A DNA stretch of 64,000 bases from Micavibrio sp. UBA6139 (GTDB lineage Bacteria > Pseudomonadota > Alphaproteobacteria > Micavibrionales > Micavibrionaceae). The notes beneath the pieces were generated by a model that searched no databases, was not told the DNA's origin, and saw only the letters and a list, made by a program, of their open reading frames with translations. This document shows positions 25,012 through 34,613 of this stretch, piece after piece. The translations under genes were made by a program, and so were the position numbers. The DNA is taken from positions 8,109 to 72,108 of the forward strand of contig DIVF01000059.1 in NCBI GenBank assembly GCA_002423285.1, in the 5' to 3' direction. Position 1 is the first letter of the stretch, and the number at the start of each line of letters is the position of its first letter.

Positions 25012-28000
25012 TTATTCAACCAGTCGGTTCCACCAACCCTTTTTCTTTTGCCCATCAGGTTCGCTGACCACGGCATAGGGTTTTTCTTCTGCTGTGCGCG
25101 GCGCGTCATTGGCAACAGCTTCCGATGATTCTGCACCAGAACGGCGACCATAGAATTTAGGCTCTACAGCGGATTTGCGCGGCTCAGCCGATGGGGTTTC
25201 ACCACTCGCTGCAACGGCTCTGTCCTCACGGCGTGGACGCTCTGTCCGTGCCGGGCGTTCTGTTCGCGGTTGTTCGGCACCTTGTTCTGCAGGGGCATCT
25301 GTACGGGCCGGACGATCCGTACGATCACCGCCTGAACGATTCCGGCCACCACGGCTGCGACCACCGCGTTCGCGGCGTCCTTCAGGACGTGGGGTTCCTT
25401 CACCCGGTGCTGCATCAGCACGGTTGCCGATATTATCATCTGCCTCATCCGATGCATCGTGACCTTCGGCAAAATTGCCCGGTGCTGCTTGTGCATCACC
25501 TTCAGCGGCGGCTTCACCTTCAACGCGCGGTGTCCCATCGCGGTTGCGATCACCACGGTTACGGCCACGGCCACCACGGCGGCCACGACGGCGGCTGCGT
25601 TCGCCTTCAGCACCTTCTTCGCCAGGGGCGCGGTCACGGGCGACAACATTGTTTTCTGTCTCGCCTGTTTCTTCGCCTTCAGCCTGTGCTGCGATGGACT
25701 CGGACCCTTCTTCAGCCCCGTTTTCATTGCGGCGTGGGCGGTTGCGGTTCCGGTCGTTGTTGTTGCGGTCATTGCGGCCACGGCCACGGTTATTATCGCG
25801 CTCGCCGTTTTCTTCGGAACGGGGCTGGGCACGTTGTGGACGGGCTTCACCTTCGCCGTCCTCATCATCCGCATCGACTTCGACGCGCATGCGGTCCACT
25901 TTATAAGCACCCGGCAGCAAAACATCATCGATACGGACAGTCACCTGGAATTCATAGCGACGCTCAATATCGGCCAGCATGTAACGCTTGTGGTTGAGTA
26001 CATAAATCGCGACCTCGCTCGGCAGGCTCAACTGGATCACAGCATTGCGTGCACGAACACCTTCTTCTTCCAAACCACGCATGGCCAGAATTGCGGCGTT
26101 GTCCACGGTGCGTGTATGACCTTGGCCTTGGCAGAGTTTGCATTTTTCAAACTGGGCTTCGGTCAGGGATGGGTTCAGACGCTGACGCGACATTTCCATC
26201 AGACCAAAGGATGAAATCCGGCCCATCTGAATCCGCGCACGGTCAGAGGACAGAGATTCTTTCAGTTTACGTTCAACCTTCGCATTGTTGCGGCGGTCTT
26301 CCATATCGATAAAGTCGATAACGACCAAGCCGCCCAGATCGCGCAGGCGCAATTGGCGGGCGACTTCTTCGGCTGCTTCCATGTTTGTCTTCACGGCTGT
26401 TTCTTCGATGTGGCGTTCGCGGGTTGCGCGGCCAGAGTTCACGTCGATGGAAACAAGTGCTTCGGTCGGGTTGATAACCAAATAACCGCCGGATTTCAGC
26501 GTGACGTTTGGTTCGCCCATTTCACGGATCTGGCTTTCAACCTGATAACGGTGGAACAGGGGAATCTGTTCGTCCTTATACTGGATCACGCGTTTGGAAT
26601 GGGACGGCATCATGACTTTCATGAAGTCACGGGCGGCCTTGTAACCTTCTTCACCGGACACAACGATCTCTTCGATGTCACGGCTGTAAAGGTCACGCAC
26701 CGCGCGGCGGATCAGTTTGCCTTCTTCGTGGATGATGGCCGGTGCATTGGATTGCAGGGTCAGTTCACGGATTTCATCCCACAGGCGCAGCAGGTAATCA
26801 CAGTCGCGCTTAATTTCAACTTTGGTACGGGACATACCGGCGGTCCGCATAATCACCGACATCCCTTCGGGGACGTTCAGCTCGGACAGAATTTCACGCA
26901 TGCGTTTGCGTTCCGCGAAATTGGCGATCTTACGGCTGACGCCGCCACCACGCGGGGAGTTTGGCATCAACACGCAGTAACGACCCGGCAAAGACAAATA
27001 TGTTGTGACCGCAGCACCTTTATTGCCGCGTTCTTCTTTGCTTGCCTGAACCAGCATAATCTGGCCGCGTTTGATAACTTCTTGAATTTTGTAATGACGG
27101 CGGCTGGTTGGACGGACCGGACGGTCACCTTCAACACCATCACCACCTAAAACTTCGACACGGCGACTGGAGGAAGCGACATGACGGCCACCACTGCGGC
27201 CACCACGACCACCACCACGGTTGCGGTCACCACCGCGACCGCCACGGCCACCACGACCACCACGGTTACGATCACCACGGCCACGATTGTCTTCGCCGTT
27301 GAGGGATTCGCCACGATGACCGGCTTCGGTATTGCCGTTCACTTCGTTTTCTTCGGCTTCCTCTTCGGATACTGGCGCAACGTTGCCAATGGATTCTTCC
27401 GGATCTTCTTCGCCGTCTTGCCCTGCATCTTGGGCAGGCATTTCCGGATAGGCCGGTGCGGCAGCCGCAACAGCTTCTTCAGGTTCTTCCAGATCGGACA
27501 AAGGAATGAGGGTGATTTCTGTTTCGGCTTCGACCTCTTCGGTCTCGTCCATTTCTTCTATATCGTCTTCGGATTCGTCCTCAGATTCTTCTTCGGCAAC
27601 GTCAGCTGTTTCTTCTAAATCTTCGTCTGATTCATCAACCGGTGGCTTTTCGCCGCCGATTTCTTCGACGATATCTTCTTCATCGTCTTCGGATTCATCT
27701 TGCTCCCCAGCTTCTGCGCCTTCAGCAAGGCCAGCGGCGGCGCGTTCTTCGGCTTCTTCCATGGCGCGGTCTTCTGCGTCACGGGCTTCCATCTCGGCGC
27801 GTTGTTCAGCCAGCAAGGCTTCACGGTCGGCAATTGGAATGCGGTAATAATCGGGGTGGATTTCAGCGAAAGGCAAGAAGCCATGACGGTTCCCGCCGAA
27901 ATTTACGAAGGCCGCTTGCAGCGATGGTTCAACGCGTGTGACCTTGGCAAGAAAAATAGACCCTTTAATTTGTTTACGGACTTGGCTTTCGTAGTCGAAT

Positions 28001-28080
28001 TCCATCAACCGTGTTCCGTCAACGACTGCAACCCGTGTTTCTTCGTCGTGGGTCGCGTCAATCAGCATGCGCTTTGTCAT
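25012..28080 (-). CDS. rne: Ribonuclease E
   Basis: Endoribonuclease of the RNase E/G family, central to mRNA decay and rRNA/tRNA processing. The 1022-residue protein starts MTKRMLIDATHDEE at an ATG with AGGAGA upstream. The S1 domain is split by a very acidic insertion of about 200 residues followed by an RG-rich stretch. The catalytic core shows DVNSGRATRERHIEET and VVIDFIDMEDRRN, and the Zn-link is CKLCQGQG. The C-terminal half is an Arg/Asn/Gly-rich disordered scaffold ending in the alphaproteobacterial motif GWWNRL. A folded 5' UTR precedes it. Confidence 0.96.
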   Translation of the reverse strand: MTKRMLIDATHDEETRVAVVDGTRLMEFDYESQVRKQIKGSIFLAKVTRVEPSLQAAFVNFGGNRHGFLPFAEIHPDYYRIPIADREALLAEQRAEMEARDAEDRAMEEAEERAAAGLAEGAEAGEQDESEDDEEDIVEEIGGEKPPVDESDEDLEETADVAEEESEDESEDDIEEMDETEEVEAETEITLIPLSDLEEPEEAVAAAAPAYPEMPAQDAGQDGEEDPEESIGNVAPVSEEEAEENEVNGNTEAGHRGESLNGEDNRGRGDRNRGGRGGRGGRGGDRNRGGGRGGRSGGRHVASSSRRVEVLGGDGVEGDRPVRPTSRRHYKIQEVIKRGQIMLVQASKEERGNKGAAVTTYLSLPGRYCVLMPNSPRGGGVSRKIANFAERKRMREILSELNVPEGMSVIMRTAGMSRTKVEIKRDCDYLLRLWDEIRELTLQSNAPAIIHEEGKLIRRAVRDLYSRDIEEIVVSGEEGYKAARDFMKVMMPSHSKRVIQYKDEQIPLFHRYQVESQIREMGEPNVTLKSGGYLVINPTEALVSIDVNSGRATRERHIEETAVKTNMEAAEEVARQLRLRDLGGLVVIDFIDMEDRRNNAKVERKLKESLSSDRARIQMGRISSFGLMEMSRQRLNPSLTEAQFEKCKLCQGQGHTRTVDNAAILAMRGLEEEGVRARNAVIQLSLPSEVAIYVLNHKRYMLADIERRYEFQVTVRIDDVLLPGAYKVDRMRVEVDADDEDGEGEARPQRAQPRSEENGERDNNRGRGRNDRNNNDRNRNRPRRNENGAEEGSESIAAQAEGEETGETENNVVARDRAPGEEGAEGERSRRRGRRGGRGRNRGDRNRDGTPRVEGEAAAEGDAQAAPGNFAEGHDASDEADDNIGNRADAAPGEGTPRPEGRRERGGRSRGGRNRSGGDRTDRPARTDAPAEQGAEQPRTERPARTERPRREDRAVAASGETPSAEPRKSAVEPKFYGRRSGAESSEAVANDAPRTAEEKPYAVVSEPDGQKKKGWWNRLVE

Positions 28081-28493
28081 TATAAGTATCTCCTGAATTG
28101 CAAAAGCGCGTACGGCTCCGCCCCCGGCATCCGCGCAGCGACTAAGGCGGAGAGGGCGGCGCTGACGCGCCAAAATTATTATATCTGTGGTGATCCGGCA
28201 GGTTATTGGGCGTCGTAACGGTATTGTCTATAAGACAGGCCAACAACATTTCTGTTTAGCGCCGGAGCGAAAAACCCTGCTTCAGGCTTTCCCTTCATTA
28301 CCGTTACAAGCTAGCGAAACTTTATCACTATTCTGTCAAATGCTAAAGCCGCAACGGGTCGCTTAATTAAGGATATACAACGCCGCCGGGTTGAGCACAA
28401 CATAATTCAAAGGCCCCCCGTCTTCATGATATTCTCGCGGCGGGCCTAAAATTGCCCTGTAAAATATGGAAAGCCCGTGATACACCCCACAAC
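28081..28493. other. Divergent intergenic region with long folded rne leader
   Basis: This is 413 bases without a gene between rne and rlmJ. The rne-proximal part can form a stable nested stem (GCGCGT 28106-28111 with ACGCGC 28165-28170; CTCCGCC 28116-28122 with GGCGGAG 28146-28152) just upstream of the ribosome-binding site. E. coli rne is autoregulated through hairpins in a long 5' UTR, so a similar role is plausible. A TTGACA at about 28333-28338 on the minus strand lacks a good -10 partner. I see nothing else in the rest. Confidence 0.5.
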
Positions 28494-29339
28494 ATGAATT
28501 ATCGCCACATCTACCACGCCGGAAATTTCGCAGACGTCTTCAAGCACATTATCTTGATGCGGGTCATTGCCTATTTGAAACAAAAGGATAAGCCCTTTTT
28601 CGGTCTGGACACCCATGCAGGAACCGGCAAATACAACCTGACATCCCCCCAAGCGCATAAAACCATGGAAGCTGCGGCAGGCATTGGCAGTTTATGGAAT
28701 ATATCAAACCTGCCACCGGCGATTGAGGCTTACCTGACCCTGATCCGCAACACCAACCCGGATGCGCGGAAACTGACCACCTATCCCGGATCACCCCTCA
28801 TCATGAAAACGCTCCTGCGCGGGGCCGACCGGATGGTAGCGAATGAACTGCACCCGGAAGACGCCCATATGCTGAAAAAAGCACTGGGCGAGGATAGCCG
28901 TGTGAAGGTTGAGAATATGGACGGCTATACCTGTCTGAAGGCCTTCCTGCCCCCGGATGAGCGGCGCGGTGTTGTCCTCATTGACCCACCCTTTGAGGTC
29001 ACAGATGAATTTGAACGGATGGTGAAGGGCTTGCGCAATGCTTATACACGCTGGGCGACGGGCATTTATGCGTTCTGGTACCCCATCAAAAGCCCCGCCG
29101 ATATTCACCTGTTCCATCAGGAGATCAAAGCCCTGAACATTCCACGCTGCGTTGCATTTGATTTTATGCTGCGCCCGGTAAGTGACCCCGATGTTTTGAA
29201 CGGGTGCGGCATGTTGCTGGTCAACCCACCATGGACCTTGCGGGAAGAGATTGAAGCCATCGCCCCCACCCTGATCTATCATATGACAGATGGTATCGGT
29301 GCATTGCGGATCAATGAGATTTCCGGCGAATCGGTCTAG
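28494..29339 (+). CDS. rlmJ: 23S rRNA (adenine-2030-N6)-methyltransferase RlmJ
   Basis: SAM-dependent methyltransferase that modifies A2030 of 23S rRNA. The 281-residue protein begins MNYRHIYHAGNFADVFKH, the family N-terminus. It shows the SAM-site region DTHAGTGKYNL, the catalytic DPPFE motif (VVLIDPPFEV) and GCGMLLVNPPWTL. The ATG at 28494 is chosen because upstream in-frame codons do not match the family. Confidence 0.95.
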   Translation: MNYRHIYHAGNFADVFKHIILMRVIAYLKQKDKPFFGLDTHAGTGKYNLTSPQAHKTMEAAAGIGSLWNISNLPPAIEAYLTLIRNTNPDARKLTTYPGSPLIMKTLLRGADRMVANELHPEDAHMLKKALGEDSRVKVENMDGYTCLKAFLPPDERRGVVLIDPPFEVTDEFERMVKGLRNAYTRWATGIYAFWYPIKSPADIHLFHQEIKALNIPRCVAFDFMLRPVSDPDVLNGCGMLLVNPPWTLREEIEAIAPTLIYHMTDGIGALRINEISGESV

Positions 29340-29399
29340 CCTCAATCCAGACGCAATATGTAGAAATGCAAAATATGATGTGTCATAGTTATCCTTGTG

Positions 29400-30668
29400 A
29401 TGCGTAAAACAATTCAAACCTGCTTGATTCTGCTGTTCTCCCTTTTGGGGGCGTTAACCGTGACGGGGCCTGCGATGGCGCTCGATATTGCGGCGATCCG
29501 CCTTGGCGCACATCCTGAAAAAACCCGTGTGGTGGTGGAGCTGAATGACGCGGCACAGTTTCGTGCCTTTATGCTGACGGAACCAACACGGCTGGTCGTG
29601 GACCTTCCCAATTTTAACTGGCGCGTGGGGAATATTGCCAAGCCCAAAGGCACCAGCATTCGTGAAATTCGCCAGGGGCCGCTGCAACCGGGTATTGCCC
29701 GGATTGTGATTGATCTGGAACGTCCATCTTTGATCCGCTCCGCTTTCTTCCTGCCGCAAGGTCAGGGGCAGCCGAACCGCATCGTGATTGATTTTGCCAG
29801 TGCCGATGGGGCCGCCTTCGCGCAAGGCCGCACCAAAACCTATGGGTCTTTGCGCGTCAATGACCCGGCCGGTGCATCACAAATGGTTGCGGCCAATACC
29901 CAAAATAATATTGCCCCACCGCCAGAAAAACCCGTGCCGCGTACAGCCAATACAAATACAAAAGCCCCCATCCCCGTGGCACAACGCCCCTTGATCGTCC
30001 TTGACCCCGGCCATGGCGGTGAAGACCCCGGTGCATTGGGCAGTCGCGGTTTAATGGAGAAAAACATCACCTTGGCCATGGCCCGTGATTTAAAAAAGGC
30101 ACTGGAAGACACAGGCCGTTACCGCGTGATGTTGACGCGTGAGAAAGATGTCTTTATCCGCCTATCACAGCGCGTGGCCTTTGCCCGTAACAAAAAGGCA
30201 GACCTGTTCATTTCCCTGCACGCGGATTCGATCAACCGTTCCGGCGTGCGCGGGGCATCCATCTACACGCTGTCTGAAAAGGCATCGGACGCCGAAACCG
30301 AAAAACTGGCGGCACGTGAAAACCATGCCGATCTGATCAGCGGTTTGGATTTGAGTGAGGAAGATGAAGATGTTGCCAACATCCTCGTTAACCTGACGAT
30401 GCGCGACACGATGAACCAATCGAAATTCTTCGCCAATAAATCGGTCAGCCTGCTGAAAGCCTCCGGTGTTCGCACCCTTGAAAACCCGCACCGCTTTGCC
30501 GGGTTTGCGGTGCTGAAAGCCCCCGATATTCCATCGGTTTTGATTGAGCTTGGCTATATGTCCAACGCCCAAGAATCAGCCATGCTGTCCAACCCGGATT
30601 ATCGCGGCAAGATTGCCGGGGCCTTGGTGGTTAGCATCAATGATTATTTTGAAAAAACAGGCCGCTAG
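29400..30668 (+). CDS. N-acetylmuramoyl-L-alanine amidase with AMIN domain (AmiC type)
   Basis: Periplasmic zinc amidase that splits septal peptidoglycan during daughter-cell separation. The protein of about 422 residues has a signal peptide (MRKTIQTCLILLFSLLG, cleavage near AMALD). An N-terminal AMIN domain (residues about 30-140) targets it to the septum. A linker precedes the Amidase_3 domain with LDPGHGGEDPGA, the EKNITLAMA glutamate, SLHADSIN and IELGYMSNAQE. A GTG one codon upstream is also open. It is not overlapped by neighbours. Confidence 0.95.
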   Translation: MRKTIQTCLILLFSLLGALTVTGPAMALDIAAIRLGAHPEKTRVVVELNDAAQFRAFMLTEPTRLVVDLPNFNWRVGNIAKPKGTSIREIRQGPLQPGIARIVIDLERPSLIRSAFFLPQGQGQPNRIVIDFASADGAAFAQGRTKTYGSLRVNDPAGASQMVAANTQNNIAPPPEKPVPRTANTNTKAPIPVAQRPLIVLDPGHGGEDPGALGSRGLMEKNITLAMARDLKKALEDTGRYRVMLTREKDVFIRLSQRVAFARNKKADLFISLHADSINRSGVRGASIYTLSEKASDAETEKLAARENHADLISGLDLSEEDEDVANILVNLTMRDTMNQSKFFANKSVSLLKASGVRTLENPHRFAGFAVLKAPDIPSVLIELGYMSNAQESAMLSNPDYRGKIAGALVVSINDYFEKTGR

Positions 30669-30877
30669 CCCACCCTTGCATGCAAAAACACCACCCATTT
30701 GCGATAACAGGCAAAGCATGGCGAAAATAGGGCAAAGGTTTTGAAAAAAAAGAGAAAAAAGCAAAATACCCGATGTTCAACCCCCCCGGCATTGTGTATA
30801 CAGAGATGGTGAGTTTTGCCTTCTTAAGGGGCGATGACCATTCTATTAACAACTCTAATGCATTATGAGGAACTACC

Positions 30878-31051
30878 ATGAACAAAGTAATGATGATTGC
30901 CCTGGCTGTTGCAGCTTTCGGTTTGTCCGCTTGCGCAAGCAACGACACAGCACGCGTTGACCAAGCTCCATACGCTCACGAGCGTACAGTTGGCGCTTCC
31001 CAAGCTCCTGCGAAAAGCAACCAAGTATTCCACGCTCGTCAAGGCAAATAA
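30878..31051 (+). CDS. 57-residue small lipoprotein
   Basis: This short gene encodes MNKVMMIALAVAAFGLSAC and 38 more residues. The lipobox is LSAC, so Cys19 would be lipidated. The mature part is small, polar and ends HARQGK. GAGGAA lies seven bases before the ATG, and an intrinsic terminator follows at 31078-31107, so it is an independent, probably well-expressed unit. It resembles small envelope lipoproteins in general; no specific family is recognised. A weak promoter (TTCAAC, 15 bases, TATACA) lies about 80 bases upstream. Confidence 0.8.
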   Translation: MNKVMMIALAVAAFGLSACASNDTARVDQAPYAHERTVGASQAPAKSNQVFHARQGK

Positions 31052-31077
31052 TCCGCCTTTACGCGTGTAACGCATTT

Positions 31078-31107
31078 AAAGACCGTCTGTTAACGCAGAC
31101 GGTCTTT
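31078..31107 (+). terminator. Intrinsic terminator after the small lipoprotein gene
   Basis: AAAGACCGTCTG (31078-31089), loop TTAACG, CAGACGGTCTTT (31096-31107), then TTA TTT. The stem is a perfect 12 bp. Confidence 0.92.
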
Positions 31108-31121
31108 TTATTTCTTCAAAG

Positions 31122-31448
31122 ATGCGGTATCGATTGTTTATGAGCATTGCGATTCACATTTTGAAATTTATCACCCTGACGGCTTTGGGGTTCTTTAGCA
31201 TCCCGGTCATTATGCTGGGCGCGTTACAGCTGGGTGTGATCGACGCCCTGCCGGGTGATGAGCATATTTATAATTTCAAATTGATATATATGGGCGGCGG
31301 TATGATTGCCCTGATGCTTGCCTGTCTGGTCGGCGCGGCCAGCTTCTTTACCCATGGCCGGACCAGCACAACATTCCTGTTGCTGCCACTGGTCATCCCG
31401 ATGCTGTATAGCATCGCGGTTCTGACCTATTTCACGGCGCTGTCATAG
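31122..31448 (+). CDS. Small membrane protein of unknown function
   Basis: A 108-residue protein with three hydrophobic helices and few charged residues. ATG codons at 31122 and 31140 are both possible, and neither has a good ribosome-binding site. It lies right behind a strong terminator, so it needs its own promoter or readthrough. It converges on the L,D-transpeptidase gene with three bases between stops. No family is recognised. Confidence 0.6.
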   Translation: MRYRLFMSIAIHILKFITLTALGFFSIPVIMLGALQLGVIDALPGDEHIYNFKLIYMGGGMIALMLACLVGAASFFTHGRTSTTFLLLPLVIPMLYSIAVLTYFTALS

Positions 31449-31451
31449 AGA

Positions 31452-32666
31452 TTAGTTTGGTGTGGTCATGCGCTTCGCCGGCGTGGCTGGCTGTTCAGGC
31501 TCAGCACTGACGGCTATCTTTTCAACGGGCTTTGCCGCTTGTGTTTTTTCTGAAACCACATCTTGTTCTGCAACGGGTGCTGATGGCGTTCCTTTGCGGA
31601 AGATTTCAACCGGATAACCACGGCGTTCGCGGATAATCTGACGGATCAATTGCCAATCAAGATCTTGCGCAAACTCCCCGGCGGAGGCCACGATGATGCC
31701 CATATCTTCTTCCGGGAACACATAACCGGGCAAGCCGCCATCAACTTCCATCTTATCGGCCTGTTCCATGGTCGGTGTGGCTTCAAGGAATAACTTATCC
31801 CCGACCCAACCCACCTTGACCGACTGGTTTACAACCGTCACCTGAATACCGGTTGGGAAAATGCCAAAGGCTTCTTCCGCCTCATCCGGGTACATACGAA
31901 TACAACCCGAACTCGCGCGGCGGCCAATGCTGTACGGCTTATCGGTACTGTGAATGCGGTATTCCGGCCACCCCAGATAAAGCGCGTAAGCGCCCAGCGG
32001 GTTATCAGGCCCCGGTGGCACTTCCGCTGGCAGCAGCGGGTTTTCACGGCGCATCCGCGCGGTTGGACGCCAGACGGGGTCTTTCTTCTTGCCGATGATC
32101 GAGGTCGTACCGCTTGGGGTCAAAAGACCTTCACGGCCAATTCCCAGCGCATAGGTTTTGGGCGCCTGACCCGGTTTCAGGTAAGCGTACATGCGCATAT
32201 CGGCCAGATTAATCACAAGCCCTTCGCGCGGTGCGCGTGGCAGAAGGTGCAACGATGGAATGGCAACCTTTTTCCCCTCACCCGGGATCCACGGATCAAG
32301 GAACGGGTTGGCAGCGCGCAGCTCAACAAAGCCCATTTTATAATCACGGGCAATCTGCACCATTGTATCTTCATACTTGGCCGTATGCGTTTGCATCCCG
32401 CCGACATAATCGCGGTCATAGAATTTGGAGAAGGTGAGTTTCACCGGAACATCACCGGGCTTCCCAACAGAACGCGGCGAGGCTGATTTTATAGGATTTT
32501 TATCTGGCTTTTCAGCATCTTCGCCGCCGCGTTGCTCCAGAACCCTTGGTGGCGGTTTCAAGATTTCGGCACGGGCGGCAGACACACAAAGAACCATCCC
32601 CAGTGTCATCGCAGCAAGCGTTACACCAGTCATCAATGTTTTCGTCTGCATTACCCGTGCCTTCAT
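31452..32666 (-). CDS. L,D-transpeptidase (YkuD domain)
   Basis: A 404-residue periplasmic enzyme predicted to form 3-3 cross-links or attach proteins to peptidoglycan. It has a signal peptide (cleavage near ARAEI) and a LysM-like segment (YEDTMVQIARDYKMGFVELRA). The YkuD catalytic region is IHSTDKPYSIGRRASSGCIRM with the active-site Cys and upstream His. A Pro/Ala/Glu-rich C-terminal tail follows. The start lies five bases after the icd stop on the same strand, so the two may share a transcript. Confidence 0.93.
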   Translation of the reverse strand: MKARVMQTKTLMTGVTLAAMTLGMVLCVSAARAEILKPPPRVLEQRGGEDAEKPDKNPIKSASPRSVGKPGDVPVKLTFSKFYDRDYVGGMQTHTAKYEDTMVQIARDYKMGFVELRAANPFLDPWIPGEGKKVAIPSLHLLPRAPREGLVINLADMRMYAYLKPGQAPKTYALGIGREGLLTPSGTTSIIGKKKDPVWRPTARMRRENPLLPAEVPPGPDNPLGAYALYLGWPEYRIHSTDKPYSIGRRASSGCIRMYPDEAEEAFGIFPTGIQVTVVNQSVKVGWVGDKLFLEATPTMEQADKMEVDGGLPGYVFPEEDMGIIVASAGEFAQDLDWQLIRQIIRERRGYPVEIFRKGTPSAPVAEQDVVSEKTQAAKPVEKIAVSAEPEQPATPAKRMTTPN

Positions 32667-32671
32667 CTTAA

Positions 32672-33895
32672 TTACGCTGCCTTTTTCATCGAGGATTCGA
32701 GATTCTCGACAACCTTGTCCATAAATTCTGTGGTGGTCAGATAGGGTTGTTTTTCACCGACCAGAATGGCCAGATCCTTGGTCATGAAACCCTGCTCTAC
32801 CGTTGCAACGCACACTTGCTCGAGCGACTCGGCAAAGTCAATGAGTTTCTGGTTTTTATCGAACTTGCCGCGATATTTCAGACCCTGTGTCCACGCGAAA
32901 ATAGAGGCAATCGGGTTGGTGGAGGTCGGGTTGCCCTTTTGGTGTTCGCGGAAGTGACGGGTCACGGTGCCGTGGGCCGCTTCGGCCTCAACACATTTAC
33001 CATCCGGGGACAGCAGGACAGACGTCATCAGACCCAGCGAACCAAACCCTTGCGCCACAACATCGGACTGCACATCGCCGTCATAGTTTTTACAGGCCCA
33101 AACGAACCCACCATTGGATTTGACGGAGAAAGCCACCATGTCGTCGATCAAACGGTGTTCGTACCACATTTTGTTCTTCTCGAATTCCGCCTTGAATTCC
33201 GCGTCATAAACGCGGGCGAAGATTTCAATAAACTTGCCGTCATAGGCCTTCAAAATCGTGTTTTTGGTGGACATATACAAAGGCCATTTGCGTTGCAACG
33301 CATAGGCGAAGCAAGACCGCGCAAAACCTTCAATCGACTCATCCAGATTATACATGCCCATGGCAATGCCCGGACCTGTGAAGTCGAACACTTCATGTTC
33401 AACGGTGGCGCTGCCATCGGCAGGCACATAGGTCATGGTCAATTTACCCGGACCCGGAACTTTAAAATCGGTTGCCTTGTACTGGTCACCAAACGCATGA
33501 CGGCCAATAACGATCGGCTGGGTCCAGCCCGGAATATATTTTGGCACGTTTTTGCAGATGATTGGTTCACGGAACACAGTGCCGTTCAAAATATTGCGGA
33601 TCGTGCCGTTTGGCGATTTCCACATTTTTTTCAAGTTGAATTCTTTGACGCGGGCTTCATCAGGTGTGATGGTCGCGCATTTAACGCCAACGCCATATTG
33701 CTTGATCGCATTGGCGCAATCGACAGTCACCTTGTCATCGGTCGCATCGCGGTTTTGAATGGAAAGGTCGTAATATTTCAGGTCGATATCCAGATAAGGG
33801 AGAATGAGTTTTTCACGGATCATCTGCCAGATGATGCGGGTCATTTCATCGCCATCAATTTCAACGACTGGATTTTCAACTTTGATTTTCGACAT
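32672..33895 (-). CDS. icd: Isocitrate dehydrogenase, NADP-dependent
   Basis: TCA-cycle enzyme that converts isocitrate to 2-oxoglutarate, of the eukaryote-like dimeric class II common in alphaproteobacteria. The 407-residue protein starts MSKIKVENPVVEIDGDEMTR, with GGAG upstream of the ATG at 33895. Other family features are KSPNGTIRNILNGTVFREPI, WTQPIVIGRHAFGDQY, KSNGGFVWACKNYDGD and EAAHGTVTRHFREHQKG. Confidence 0.97.
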   Translation of the reverse strand: MSKIKVENPVVEIDGDEMTRIIWQMIREKLILPYLDIDLKYYDLSIQNRDATDDKVTVDCANAIKQYGVGVKCATITPDEARVKEFNLKKMWKSPNGTIRNILNGTVFREPIICKNVPKYIPGWTQPIVIGRHAFGDQYKATDFKVPGPGKLTMTYVPADGSATVEHEVFDFTGPGIAMGMYNLDESIEGFARSCFAYALQRKWPLYMSTKNTILKAYDGKFIEIFARVYDAEFKAEFEKNKMWYEHRLIDDMVAFSVKSNGGFVWACKNYDGDVQSDVVAQGFGSLGLMTSVLLSPDGKCVEAEAAHGTVTRHFREHQKGNPTSTNPIASIFAWTQGLKYRGKFDKNQKLIDFAESLEQVCVATVEQGFMTKDLAILVGEKQPYLTTTEFMDKVVENLESSMKKAA

Positions 33896-33983
33896 GCGGC
33901 TCTCCATAATTTTTATTGCAAAACGCGCAGTCAGTGTAGTGCGTTTATCCTGAAAAACCAGTGCTTTTATGAAGATTGAAACC

Positions 33984-34439
33984 TCAGAGCCGTGGAGGCC
34001 GTGGCCCCAGAATGTGGACCAGCCCCGCAACACCGCCACGCATTTCATTGATGAAGGGATAAAAATTAAACGACACCGCCACCAGTTGATGGCGAATCCG
34101 TCCGTGATATTCAAACATGCGCCCATTGCGGATTTTTTGAATTTCAAACAGGGTGTAAGACGGATCGAGTGATGAGAAGGCGCGGAACAAAAACCCCTCT
34201 GCATAGGGCTGTATGGTCATGCGCAAGACCAGCCCTGCTTCACGCGCCAGATCGAATAAATCACAAAGCCCATGATATTCGGATGGAAACAGGCCGTAAC
34301 CATCCCCAAAGCTATCCTCTGGGCAGCCATCTTCCAGACTGCCATCCCCTGATTCGGCACCCGCATATTGCCCGGCCCGTCCTGCACTGCGTCGTAAAAG
34401 ACGGGCGCGGTCGATTGAAACGACCTTTCCCATCGGCAT
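33984..34439 (-). CDS. Hypothetical protein
   Basis: A 151-residue soluble protein. The N-terminal third is charged and Gly-rich (SGDGSLEDGCPEDSFGDG). The rest looks folded (GLCDLFDLAREAGLVLRMTIQPY, GRMFEYHGRIRHQLVAVSFNFYPF). The ATG at 34439 has AAGG upstream. I recognise no family. Composition is like the chromosome, so it marks the left flank of the AT-rich insert. Confidence 0.65.
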   Translation of the reverse strand: MPMGKVVSIDRARLLRRSAGRAGQYAGAESGDGSLEDGCPEDSFGDGYGLFPSEYHGLCDLFDLAREAGLVLRMTIQPYAEGFLFRAFSSLDPSYTLFEIQKIRNGRMFEYHGRIRHQLVAVSFNFYPFINEMRGGVAGLVHILGPRPPRL

Positions 34440-34613
34440 CACATCCTTCTCAGGATATTATGCTTGATTTTTAATAATTATGGAAATTTTTATAAAAGCC
34501 GCCCCACCTGAAAGTGTATCAATAAGACCTCTTTCTTATGGTTGCGCCATATAAGTTGCTTATGGGCTATAGGCTGCATTCCTTTTTTAAGAAATTGGCC
34601 ATATACTCACTAT

